Part shown: piece by piece, positions 15,699 through 22,627 of the stretch
Numbering within the stretch: position 1 is the first letter of the stretch
Layout of the letters: each line of letters opens with the position of its first letter
NCBI GenBank assembly: GCA_947630075.1
Contig: CANRGF010000007.1
Span: 1 to 22,668, forward strand
Length of the DNA stretch: 22,668 bases
DNA from: an uncultured Clostridia bacterium
Lineage (GTDB): Bacteria > Bacillota > Clostridia > Christensenellales > UBA1242
Direction: 5' to 3'
Notes under the pieces: model-generated
What the model saw: the letters and a program-made list of their open reading frames with translations, nothing else
The model's database searches: none
Told to the model about the DNA's origin: nothing
Program-made: the position numbers and the translations under genes

Positions 15699-17657
15699 TT
15701 ATTGAGCAAATTTTTGAGCATTCACAATTTCAGTCAAGCGCTCAACTTCGCTATTTCTTTCTTTTAACTCTGCTTTTTTCTCTTTGATTGACTCATTGAG
15801 CCTATCAAGTTGTCTATTTAATTTTTTGATTTCTTTTTCATCAGTTTCGGCTTTTATTTGATTGTTTAACTCAACATATTGATCGTTAAATTTATCAAGC
15901 GTTTTTTGTGTATTTGTGCGTTTCATTTTTGCCACAGCAAGCGCTTTTTGAGCTTCAGACATATTAGCAAAATCAAATTTTTGATTGCGCTTTAAATTGT
16001 TGTTTTCTTCCTCTGTTTTACGCCTTGCTTCTTCTTCTTTCTGGCGAGCAGCGATAGCTGCAGCCATTTTCTGTACAAGATCGGCATTTTCAGCTTCTTC
16101 TCTTTTTCTTTCTTCTTCCTCAGCATCTGTTAGGTCAACAGGCTTAACACCTTCACCTTCAGTTGCGTTATTAACTGGATCAGCTGTTTTTTTGCCTCTT
16201 CTAAATATAGTGGCTAATATACTAGTTTTTTTACTATTATCTTTTGTCTTCTTTTCATCTTCTTCTTTTGCTGTTGCTTTCTTTTCTTTCTTTGCTGTTT
16301 TTGCTGTTGCAGCTTCTTCTTTTCTCTTTTGTGCGTCTGCTTTCTTTTTTGCCACCGCGTCAGCTCTTTCTTTCTTAGTTGCAGCAATGGCGTCCATAGC
16401 CTCTTTCACACGGTCATTAGCAGTTACTCCAAGACCATCACTCAAAACTTCAACATAATAGTATTTATCGAACCATTCAGTTGCAGCTTTTGCTCTAACT
16501 TTTGCATTGTGCTTAGCTTTTTTGGGTTTATATGCAGATCCTTCAACAATCAAGTCGCCAAATCTTTCGCCAATATCAAATTCTTGAAGTTTTTTAATGT
16601 CGCCATTAGCGTAAGCAGCTGCCTGCTTATATAATGCGCCAAACAAATCTTTTCTAATTTCGGTTTGAAGAGCAACTTTGCGATTGTAAGCTTGTGTCAA
16701 GACGTCAGTGTCCTCACCACCAAGATCTATTGCTTTTTTGTCTATTTCAATTTCTTTTGCAAGTTTTTCTCTAAATTTGTTTATGCCTGTAAGTCTATTG
16801 CGGTTTACCCATAGTTTTAATTTGTTCCAAATCTTCTTAAATGGATTTTTTCCATCATAAGAAAGTATGTCAGCCTCTGTTTGAATGTATTTGTCCACTA
16901 ATCTGGTGATTGCCAAATCAATTTCAGCCACATCTGTGTCGCTATTTACTAAATCTTTGATAGAATCAGATAAAGTTCCTCTCAAAGCATAGTGAAGCCA
17001 AATGCTGAATTTTACAATGCCAGCAACAGAGGCAGTGGTTGCAGCGGTAAATACACCACCAACAATGCCTAAGCTTGCGATGTTAGACCACACGTTTTCG
17101 GTTAAAAGCGGAATTGTGCCCACACCAAGGCCTAATGCTCCAACGATAGCTGCAAAAATGCCGCACGCTGCTGCACCGAGAATGCCAGGAATAAGCAACC
17201 ACTTAATGATGAAGCTTAAGAATGGGTGATTGCGACCAACAATTTCACCTTTTTTGTGATTTTTATTGTCAACTCTTGCGGTTATGCCTAAAGTTTTAAC
17301 AATATCTCTAGCGTCTTCCTTTGATAATTTCATGCCTTCGTGTGTAGGAGCAAAGTGGTCGGCAATATTTTTTGCCACTCTACGAGTTTTAGCAACATCA
17401 GAAATGGCATTTGCCTTTCTAGCTTTTGCCAAAAATGCTAAATATTCCCCAAATTTATTAGCATTTTCCAATGTCCCAAGTTCTGCAATCTTTAATTCTG
17501 TTGGGGCAATAGACGCTGCGCTGTCGTTGAATTCAAAAGAACCATCTTCTTTCACTTCAAGATATTTATTCATGAAGTCATTGAAAGAAGCCTCGCCACT
17601 AGCAAGATATTCAGCGAACATTGCATTGAGTTTGTTTAATTCTATGGTTTTAGCCAT
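15699..17657 (-). CDS. Unrecognised membrane protein with long charged coiled-coil C-terminus, 652 residues
   Basis: I do not recognise this family. The start at 17657 (MAKTIELNKL) was chosen over an ATG four codons upstream because GGAGGG sits four bases before it and covers the earlier ATG region. Residues 1-140 are soluble and mostly helical. Two hydrophobic segments at about 146-180 and 194-222 (the first rich in Gly/Ala) are probable transmembrane helices. Residues 225-420 are helical and charged. From about 430 to 500 the chain is an extreme Lys/Ala/Glu stretch. The last 110 residues have heptad-like coiled-coil character (LDKFNDQYVELNNQIKAE, RLNESIKEKKAELKERNS). No signal peptide and no catalytic motif were seen. 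The perfect consensus promoter points to high expression. A structural, scaffolding or membrane-organising role is only a guess. Confidence 0.8.
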   Translation of the reverse strand: MAKTIELNKLNAMFAEYLASGEASFNDFMNKYLEVKEDGSFEFNDSAASIAPTELKIAELGTLENANKFGEYLAFLAKARKANAISDVAKTRRVAKNIADHFAPTHEGMKLSKEDARDIVKTLGITARVDNKNHKKGEIVGRNHPFLSFIIKWLLIPGILGAAACGIFAAIVGALGLGVGTIPLLTENVWSNIASLGIVGGVFTAATTASVAGIVKFSIWLHYALRGTLSDSIKDLVNSDTDVAEIDLAITRLVDKYIQTEADILSYDGKNPFKKIWNKLKLWVNRNRLTGINKFREKLAKEIEIDKKAIDLGGEDTDVLTQAYNRKVALQTEIRKDLFGALYKQAAAYANGDIKKLQEFDIGERFGDLIVEGSAYKPKKAKHNAKVRAKAATEWFDKYYYVEVLSDGLGVTANDRVKEAMDAIAATKKERADAVAKKKADAQKRKEEAATAKTAKKEKKATAKEEDEKKTKDNSKKTSILATIFRRGKKTADPVNNATEGEGVKPVDLTDAEEEERKREEAENADLVQKMAAAIAARQKEEEARRKTEEENNNLKRNQKFDFANMSEAQKALAVAKMKRTNTQKTLDKFNDQYVELNNQIKAETDEKEIKKLNRQLDRLNESIKEKKAELKERNSEVERLTEIVNAQKFAQ

Positions 17658-17698
17658 AATTCCCTCCATTTCTAAGAAATCCCTTTCTTATTGTCTTG

Positions 17699-17727
17699 AT
17701 TATAATACACAACTTGAATTTTGTCAA
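17699..17727 (-). promoter_or_regulatory. Perfect consensus sigma-A promoter of the 652-residue protein gene
   Basis: On the minus strand TTGACA (17727-17722), a 17-base spacer and TATAAT (17704-17699) match the sigma-A consensus exactly. The leader to the ATG at 17657 is about 35 bases. Confidence 0.88.
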
Positions 17728-17900
17728 TACCCATTTTTAAAATTTTTTTTAATTTTTGCCGAATACATTAAAAGCCCCAAGAAAATGACGAAATTTATTA
17801 TAATATACTGCAAAAACTATTAAAATATGGCATAAATAAATAGGATAAATTTTCTTCGCCTTATTATATTTATAATTTTTTTTGAATTTTGTTTCGTGTT

Positions 17901-18485
17901 TTAGAAAGTTATGCCAATAATTGTGGTTTGCTTGTAAATCAACTCTTTAAGCCTAACAATTATCTGTTTCAAAAGCACAATTTCAGCAAATTCGCGCGAA
18001 GAGAAGGGCAGATCTTTTTCAGCGTCCTCCGCTTCATTTTTGCATATCTTTTCAAGAGATTTGATGGCGAATTGCACAAACTCCACATAATGCTCTTCGT
18101 CAATCAGCCCTTCGCAGATGGCTGCGTGGAAAATGTCCACAAACCTGTGAGAAATGGACTCTGCATTCTTCAAATAATCTTGAAACTCGCTTGTTAAATC
18201 GGTGAGATATCCGTCCGTTAAATGCCAAAATACATTATATAGTGGCTCTTTGGTTAGCAAACCCTTTAATTGAGAAAAGTTTTCCATCACCTCTGGTTGG
18301 GATGCAAAGGTTATAAATAGGCTATATAGGTCGGCAGTGTCTTTATTTTTTTCATAATTTTTAATTTTTCCGTTTGTGCGGTTGAAATATTTATATGAGT
18401 ATTGAAAAAAGCTCTCAAAGTCCTTAATCGCTTTTTTAAACATATATTCCATCGCTCTATCAAACAAAAATTCTTCGTAATTCAT
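17901..18485 (-). CDS. Hypothetical protein, 194 residues, helical, unrecognised
   Basis: I do not recognise this protein. It is predicted to be mostly alpha-helical and cytosolic, with no signal peptide or membrane helix. Aromatic and acidic residues are frequent in the N-terminal half (FLFDRAMEYMFKKAIKDF, FFQYSYKYFN). The C-terminal half ends in hydrophobic heptad-like helices (FAEIVLLKQIIVRLKELIY). It is read away from its own consensus promoter, with TATAAT six bases before the ATG and no ribosome-binding site, so the mRNA is predicted to be leaderless. It is separated from cmk by a terminator. No hairpin terminator was found downstream, and the roughly 170 bases between its stop and the promoter at 17699 contain nothing else I can identify. 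Confidence 0.75.
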   Translation of the reverse strand: MNYEEFLFDRAMEYMFKKAIKDFESFFQYSYKYFNRTNGKIKNYEKNKDTADLYSLFITFASQPEVMENFSQLKGLLTKEPLYNVFWHLTDGYLTDLTSEFQDYLKNAESISHRFVDIFHAAICEGLIDEEHYVEFVQFAIKSLEKICKNEAEDAEKDLPFSSREFAEIVLLKQIIVRLKELIYKQTTIIGITF

Positions 18486-18491
18486 AAAATT

Positions 18492-18519
18492 ATTATACCG
18501 CAGAATCGAATTTTGTCAA
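18492..18519 (-). promoter_or_regulatory. Promoter of the 194-residue protein gene, leaderless arrangement
   Basis: On the minus strand TTGACA (18519-18514), 16 bases, TATAAT (18497-18492), then six bases and the ATG at 18485. Both hexamers are perfect matches, and no Shine-Dalgarno fits between them and the start. Confidence 0.8.
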
Positions 18520-18527
18520 GATGCAAT

Positions 18528-18550
18528 AAAAAAATGGCTAAACGCCATTT
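18528..18550 (-). terminator. Intrinsic terminator overlapping the cmk stop codon
   Basis: Arms AAATGGC / GCCATTT (18550-18544 and 18538-18532 on the minus strand) with a 5-base loop that contains part of the TAG stop, followed by a T-run. The 5' arm is coding sequence of the last cmk codons. Confidence 0.75.
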
Positions 18551-19191
18551 ATCATATCAAACATTTTATTGCAAACCTCTTCGGCGGACATATTAGAAGA
18601 GTCAATGCGTTTTGCACCCTCTGGCACAACGAGTGGGGCATACTTTTTATGCCTATCAATCTTATCTCTAGCTCTAATTTGTGATTTTATTTCGTCCAGA
18701 GAGATTTTCGATTTTTTCTGTTTTTCTTCGTTAAATCTTCGCCTAGCGCGCTCTTCAAGCGAGCAATCTAAATAAAATTTCACATCGGCATTTGGAAATA
18801 CATGGCTGCCCGTATCTCGCCCGTCAATCACCAAATTGTTAGTTTTGGCAAATTTTCGTTGAAAGTCGTCTATCATTGAGCGAATGTGCTTATTAGTGCT
18901 AACGGTTGGGGTGAGCAGGCTAATTTCATTATCTCGCAGATTTGGTGTGCAGTCCAAACCATTAACACGCACAAACATCTCTCCCTTTTTAAATTCGGCC
19001 TCTATATTGAGTTTTTTAATCGGTGAATCGTCAGTTAAACTTGCAAAATCAAAATCTATGTGCTTTAAATAAACTGTTACTGCGCGGAAAATTGAACCCG
19101 AGTTGAAATGCACAAATCCAAGTTTTTTGCTGAGCATTTTTGCAACGGTTGATTTCCCACTTCCGGCAGGCCCGTCAATTGTTATTATCAT
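18538..19191 (-). CDS. cmk: Cytidylate kinase (CMP/dCMP kinase)
   Basis: 217-residue P-loop kinase that transfers phosphate from ATP to CMP or dCMP in pyrimidine nucleotide synthesis. The Walker A motif GPAGSGKST is at 7-15. The substrate-binding motif FNSGSIFRAV (29-38) corresponds to the usual NTGxxYRA. VIDGRDTGSHVFPNADVKFY (121-140) is the conserved GRDxGxxVxP block, and the lid contains EERARRR and the RDKIDR segment, in place of the usual RDxxDSxR. The C-terminal IDSSNMSAEEV fits the family. Length is normal. An AAGGA lies about seven bases before the ATG. Enolase ends 54 bases upstream on the same strand with no terminator seen between, so an eno-cmk transcript is likely. Confidence 0.95.
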   Translation of the reverse strand: MIITIDGPAGSGKSTVAKMLSKKLGFVHFNSGSIFRAVTVYLKHIDFDFASLTDDSPIKKLNIEAEFKKGEMFVRVNGLDCTPNLRDNEISLLTPTVSTNKHIRSMIDDFQRKFAKTNNLVIDGRDTGSHVFPNADVKFYLDCSLEERARRRFNEEKQKKSKISLDEIKSQIRARDKIDRHKKYAPLVVPEGAKRIDSSNMSAEEVCNKMFDMINGV

Positions 19192-19245
19192 AAATTATCC
19201 TTTTATATATATTTATATAGTTAATAATAAGCTGATTATAAAAAT

Positions 19246-20502
19246 TTACTTATTAAAAACTGCCTTATTTTTTAATTCTCGCTCAATGCGAATGAGTTGA
19301 TTATATTTTGCCACACGGTCTGTGCGTGAGATTGACCCAGTCTTGATTTGGCCAGCGTCAACAGCCACAGCCAAATCGGCAATAAAAGTATCTTCAGTTT
19401 CGCCACTGCGGTGAGAGATAACAGTTTTATAGCCATTAGCCTTAGCCAAAGCGATAGTTTCAAGCGTTTCAGTTAATGTGCCAATTTGGTTAAGCTTAAT
19501 TAAAATTGCATTTGCCACGCCTTTTTTGATGCCTTCTGCCAAAATTTTTGGATTTGTAACAAACACATCATCACCAACAAGTTGAATTTTGCTGCCCAAT
19601 TTTTTGGTTATTTTTGCCCAGCCGTCCCAATCGTTTTCGCTCAGCGGGTCCTCAATCGAAATGATAGGGTAGTTTTTAATCAGTTCGGCATACCAATCAA
19701 TCATTTCAGCGGTGGATTTTTCACCACCTTTGCTTTTTGTGAGCACATATTTTTTTGTTTTAGCATCATAAAATTCGCTTGCAGCCACGTCCATTGCAAT
19801 GGCTATGTCCTTTTTGGGTTGATAGCCAGCCGCTTTAATTGCGTCAACAATTGCCTGCAAAGGCTCTTCGTTGTTTTTAAAGTTAGGGGCAAAGCCGCCT
19901 TCGTCCCCAACGCCGGTTGAATATTTTTTAGCAACAAGCACCTTTTTTAATTCCATAAAAGTTTCGCTTGCCATTTGCATTGCTTCAAAAAAGGTTTTTG
20001 CTCCAACTGGAACAATCATATATTCTTGAAAATCCACATTAGAAGTGGCATGAGCACCGCCATTTATAAAATTCATCATAGGCATAGGCAAAGTTGTGCC
20101 TTTGCCTAGTGATTTAAACAAAGGCTTGTTTTTGAGCATAGCAGTTGCTCGTGCAGCAGCAAGGCTAACAGAAAGCATGGCATTTGCACCCAATTTCGTT
20201 TTAAATTCAGTGCCATCAAGCGCAATCATTTTTTCATCTAGCGCTTTTTGATTTTCCACATTCATGCCAACCAAAGACTTAGCAATAATTTTATTCACAT
20301 TTTGGCAAGCCTTCGAAACGCCTTTGCCGTGAAAGCGTTTGCCACCATCTCTCAGTTCAAGAGCTTCACGCTCGCCGGTGGATGCTCCACTTGGCACCAT
20401 GGCGCGAGCCACAATTCCATTTTCCAAACTTAATTCACACTCCACTGTGGGGTTTCCACGGCTGTCAATAACTTCATAAGCAACAATACTTTTTATTTTC
20501 AT
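19246..20502 (-). CDS. eno: Enolase (phosphopyruvate hydratase)
   Basis: 418-residue glycolytic enzyme that converts 2-phosphoglycerate to phosphoenolpyruvate. All family signatures are present in order: DSRGNPTVE, PSGASTGEREALELRDGG, NFINGGAHATSNVDFQEYM (usual DNNVDFQE is TSNVDFQE here), GVGDEGGFAPN with the catalytic Glu, the metal-binding Asp/Glu/Asp in MDVAASEFY, SIEDPLSENDWDGW and LVGDDVFVTN, the catalytic Lys in AILIKLNQIGTLTET, SHRSGETEDTFIADLAVA and IKTGSISRTDR. It is slightly shorter than the common 430 residues, without any lost motif. AAGGAG precedes the ATG by seven bases. It probably starts a two-gene unit with cmk and is separated from the gene upstream by a terminator. Confidence 0.97.
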   Translation of the reverse strand: MKIKSIVAYEVIDSRGNPTVECELSLENGIVARAMVPSGASTGEREALELRDGGKRFHGKGVSKACQNVNKIIAKSLVGMNVENQKALDEKMIALDGTEFKTKLGANAMLSVSLAAARATAMLKNKPLFKSLGKGTTLPMPMMNFINGGAHATSNVDFQEYMIVPVGAKTFFEAMQMASETFMELKKVLVAKKYSTGVGDEGGFAPNFKNNEEPLQAIVDAIKAAGYQPKKDIAIAMDVAASEFYDAKTKKYVLTKSKGGEKSTAEMIDWYAELIKNYPIISIEDPLSENDWDGWAKITKKLGSKIQLVGDDVFVTNPKILAEGIKKGVANAILIKLNQIGTLTETLETIALAKANGYKTVISHRSGETEDTFIADLAVAVDAGQIKTGSISRTDRVAKYNQLIRIERELKNKAVFNK

Positions 20503-20515
20503 ACAAACTCCTTAA

Positions 20516-20530
20516 TTGTTATCATAACAA
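20516..20530 (-). promoter_or_regulatory. Candidate eno promoter (extended -10) inside a 15-base palindrome
   Basis: On the minus strand TGTTATGAT (20529-20521) resembles an extended -10 box; no good -35 is seen at 17 bases. The box lies inside TTGTTATCATAACAA (20516-20530), a perfect palindrome about one unit from the ribosome-binding site, which could serve as an operator. AT-richness makes chance plausible. Confidence 0.4.
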
Positions 20531-20540
20531 AATTACATTT

Positions 20541-20571
20541 TAAAAGAAAGCAATTTAACAATCAAAATTGC
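20541..20571 (-). terminator. Intrinsic terminator overlapping the stop of the 440-residue protein gene
   Basis: On the minus strand GCAATTT (20571-20565) and AAATTGC (20556-20550) pair around an 8-base loop, followed by TTTCTTTT. The 5' arm and loop contain the last codons and the TAA stop. Confidence 0.65.
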
Positions 20572-21877
20572 ATTTACAATTATTTTCATTTTTATACCTT
20601 GCAAAAATTTCCAGAATTTCAGTTTTTTTCTCGTCACTCAAAGGACTTTGTTTTATTGTTTCAACAAGTTTTTTAGAAAGGTCTTTAAGTTCCTTTTTCT
20701 TGTTTGCATCGTCTTTAAATGTTTCTCTAATGGCGTTTATGCAAGCGGCAAATTGCTTGTAACTAATTGTAAGCGTGCCAGCCAACAAACCCCTTCCAAT
20801 AATGGCAAAGTTGTTATTGGGGTCAAACAATTCTTCTTTTTTTTCCGTGTTAAAATGCTCACATTTTAAAAATTCTTCGGCGGGCGGTATGGTTAAAATT
20901 TCCACATCCGATGCCGAAATGGTTTCAGGATTAACAACATTTCCAACATGCTCAGCAAACTGCTTGTCTTTGTCGGTTAAAGCGGAAGTAATGGTGTCCA
21001 ACATACTCTCATTTTCAAACGGTGCAACATCTGTTTTGTTTATGGTTTTTCTTTTAATTAATGCGGTGGTGTGCGATTTCAATTTTAATTTTTGCCATGT
21101 AGTTTCAAATAAATCTAAAACTTGCTTTTTTTCTTGTTCATTTAAATCTAAATTTGCCATTAAATTTAAAACATTTTGTTTGCAAGCATCGTAGTTTTTT
21201 AAATAAAATGGCTCATCTGCCACATTGAAAGAAGATTGGGTGTGCTTGGCAGATGTGAAAAATGTAAACCATTCGGGTGCACTCAAACTGTGAAAAAGCA
21301 CAAGTTCTGCATTATGTTCAACATACATGCCATTTGGTCTATAATAAGAAAACCCGCCCAGCCCAGTTACTGCACCATGGTCTTCCAAGATTTTTGCAAC
21401 CCTTTTCACTGCATCATTGTCCCACAATTTTTCAATTGATGTAAATCCATTTTGCTCTACCGAATTTTTTCTTGCGGTAGGGAAAGAATGGAAAACATAT
21501 CCATTTTCCACATAATTTTTTAAAAAATATTGCTTAATTTGTTCGGTTTGCTTATCTTTAGCAGTTTTTAAATCAATTTGCAAAGATTTTGCAATGGTGG
21601 CGGCAATCAATTTTGCTCTTTCTGTTTGAAAATATTTTTCTTTGCTGGCAGGGTCTTTAATTTGCCTAGATTGAAATTTTATGTTATTTAAATCTTTTAA
21701 ATAACTAATTACATTTTCAACAGGAATGGTTTTGTCTGTTTGATGGATTATGCAATAATTAATAATTTCTCCAACTGTGGAAGATGCAAAATAAATGTCC
21801 GAGTTGTTAAAAGAAGAAATTAAATCTAAAACTCTTTTATCGCTTAATATATTTTCAATTACATTAGAAATTTTCAT
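20555..21877 (-). CDS. Unrecognised 440-residue protein, possibly ADP-ribosyltransferase-like core
   Basis: I cannot assign a named family. There is no signal peptide or membrane helix. Residues 1-120 are helical and charged. The centre (about 125-210) has a distinct pattern: GYVFHSFP (His130), then NGF (143-145), GLGGFSYYRPNGMYVEHN (172-189) and HSLSAPEWFTFF (196-207). The order of His in a short beta strand, an NG(F/L) turn and a GxY strand recalls the fold core of PARP/ART-type ADP-ribosyltransferases, and uncharacterised clostridial proteins with an SPEWF motif seem familiar; both points are recollection, not a search result. Residues 260-340 are helical. The C-terminus ends in CKCNFDC. 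It has its own promoter, directly against the ATG without a Shine-Dalgarno, and is divergent from recX. Confidence 0.75.
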   Translation of the reverse strand: MKISNVIENILSDKRVLDLISSFNNSDIYFASSTVGEIINYCIIHQTDKTIPVENVISYLKDLNNIKFQSRQIKDPASKEKYFQTERAKLIAATIAKSLQIDLKTAKDKQTEQIKQYFLKNYVENGYVFHSFPTARKNSVEQNGFTSIEKLWDNDAVKRVAKILEDHGAVTGLGGFSYYRPNGMYVEHNAELVLFHSLSAPEWFTFFTSAKHTQSSFNVADEPFYLKNYDACKQNVLNLMANLDLNEQEKKQVLDLFETTWQKLKLKSHTTALIKRKTINKTDVAPFENESMLDTITSALTDKDKQFAEHVGNVVNPETISASDVEILTIPPAEEFLKCEHFNTEKKEELFDPNNNFAIIGRGLLAGTLTISYKQFAACINAIRETFKDDANKKKELKDLSKKLVETIKQSPLSDEKKTEILEIFARYKNENNCKCNFDC

Positions 21878-21884
21878 TATCCAT

Positions 21885-21913
21885 AGTGTATAACAAAAAA
21901 CAATTTAAGTCAA
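21885..21913 (-). promoter_or_regulatory. Promoter of the 440-residue protein gene, leaderless arrangement
   Basis: On the minus strand TTGACT (21913-21908), 17 bases, TACACT (21890-21885), then seven bases and the ATG at 21877. No Shine-Dalgarno is present. A TATACA two bases upstream with a 15-base spacer is the alternative -10 box. Confidence 0.55.
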
Positions 21914-21919
21914 ACAATA

Positions 21920-21948
21920 TTGTTTTTAAATTAAAATTGTGTTATTAT
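21920..21948 (+). promoter_or_regulatory. recX promoter, leaderless arrangement, divergent from the 440-residue protein gene
   Basis: TTGTTT (21920-21925), 17 bases, TATTAT (21943-21948), then six bases and the ATG at 21955. The two divergent -35 boxes are only six bases apart. Confidence 0.5.
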
Positions 21949-21954
21949 AAAAAT

Positions 21955-22560
21955 ATGATTATTAAGTCAATTAAACTAAAAAACAAAAACAACTCAAACA
22001 TTTTTGTTGCCGAAACTGAAAATGGGCAGTTCAATTTGCACAGTGAAATTATTGTAAAAAACAACATAAAAGTCGGGCAAATTGACGAAGATAAATTTTT
22101 TAAAGCTGTTTTGGAAAGCAACATTTTAATTGCCACCGAGCGGGCGATGAAATATATTTCCACAAAGCTTAAAACAGAGCACCAAATTAAAGATTATTTA
22201 TATAAGCAAGGTTATAACTCGCAGGTGGTAAATCCTGTTGTGCAAAAATTGAATGATTATAACCTTATCAATGATTTTCAATTTGCTAAATCATACATGG
22301 TGAGCAATAAAAATTTTAGTGCAAACAAATTAAAGCAAAAGTTAATTTCTTTTGGTGTGAAGCAGAGTGTGATTGACGAGATTTTGTATGAGGTGGATGA
22401 TTTTCCTGCCTGCCAAAAAAGCGCACGAAAATTTTTAAAAAACAAGCCACTTGATGCTGCCACAATTCAAAAACTAACTCGCCATTTGCTTAGCCAAGGT
22501 TATTTATTTGATACAATCAAAACTGTTTTGCGCACACTGCAAATCGAATATGAAGAGTGA
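21955..22560 (+). CDS. recX: Regulatory protein RecX
   Basis: 201-residue modulator of RecA filament activity in recombination and the SOS response. The start at 21955 (MIIKSIKLKNKN) was preferred to an ATG at 21886: the upstream extension is of unusual composition, overlaps the predicted promoter, and neither start has a Shine-Dalgarno. The body has the tandem three-helix repeats typical of RecX: ATERAMKYISTKLKTEHQIK, LNDYNLINDFQFAKSYM (the usual LxxxxLIDDxxFA), then ANKLKQKLISFGVKQSVIDE and a C-terminal repeat ending LLSQGYLFDTIKTVL. Length is normal for a short Firmicutes RecX. It is followed by a probable acpS with its own promoter. No LexA-type box was recognised. Confidence 0.85.
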   Translation: MIIKSIKLKNKNNSNIFVAETENGQFNLHSEIIVKNNIKVGQIDEDKFFKAVLESNILIATERAMKYISTKLKTEHQIKDYLYKQGYNSQVVNPVVQKLNDYNLINDFQFAKSYMVSNKNFSANKLKQKLISFGVKQSVIDEILYEVDDFPACQKSARKFLKNKPLDAATIQKLTRHLLSQGYLFDTIKTVLRTLQIEYEE

Positions 22561-22610
22561 AACGAAAAAATTTTTAAAATTTAAAAAATCGTTTTACTTT
22601 TTTTCGTTTT
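22560..22610 (+). terminator. Weak possible terminator after recX
   Basis: AAACGAAAAAA (22560-22570) can pair with a TTTTTTTCGTTT stretch ending near 22609. The stem is almost all A-U with a long loop, and a second CGTTTT near 22590 competes for the same arm. It overlaps the -35 region of the next gene. Confidence 0.3.
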
Positions 22611-22621
22611 TATGATATATT
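22593..22621 (+). promoter_or_regulatory. Promoter of the last gene, leaderless arrangement
   Basis: TTTACT (22593-22598), 17 bases, TATATT (22616-22621) with TG at the extended -10 position (22613-22614). The ATG at 22628 follows six bases later and no Shine-Dalgarno is present. Confidence 0.5.
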
Positions 22622-22627
22622 AATTAT

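Noticed and set aside
15985..16458. 157-codon plus-strand open frame rich in Ser/Phe/Ala
   Set aside because: It is the antisense shadow of the Lys/Glu/Ala-rich region of the 652-residue protein; such composition keeps the opposite strand free of stops.
17266..17823. 185-codon plus-strand open frame
   Set aside because: It is antisense to the N-terminus and promoter of the 652-residue protein, with no ribosome-binding site.
17730..17890. AT-rich gap before the 652-residue protein promoter considered as a small RNA or origin-like site
   Set aside because: No DnaA-box-like cluster, stable hairpin or conserved RNA motif could be seen; it is ordinary AT-rich intergenic DNA.
21886..21954. Upstream start of recX at 21886
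   Set aside because: The added residues overlap the predicted promoter and lie next to the divergent gene start; there is no ribosome-binding site, and RecX homology begins after 21955.
22560..22610. Competing AAACGA/TCGTTT pairings after recX considered as an attenuator for the next gene
   Set aside because: The stems are almost entirely A-U in low-complexity DNA and no leader peptide or ligand motif is present; noted only as a weak terminator.
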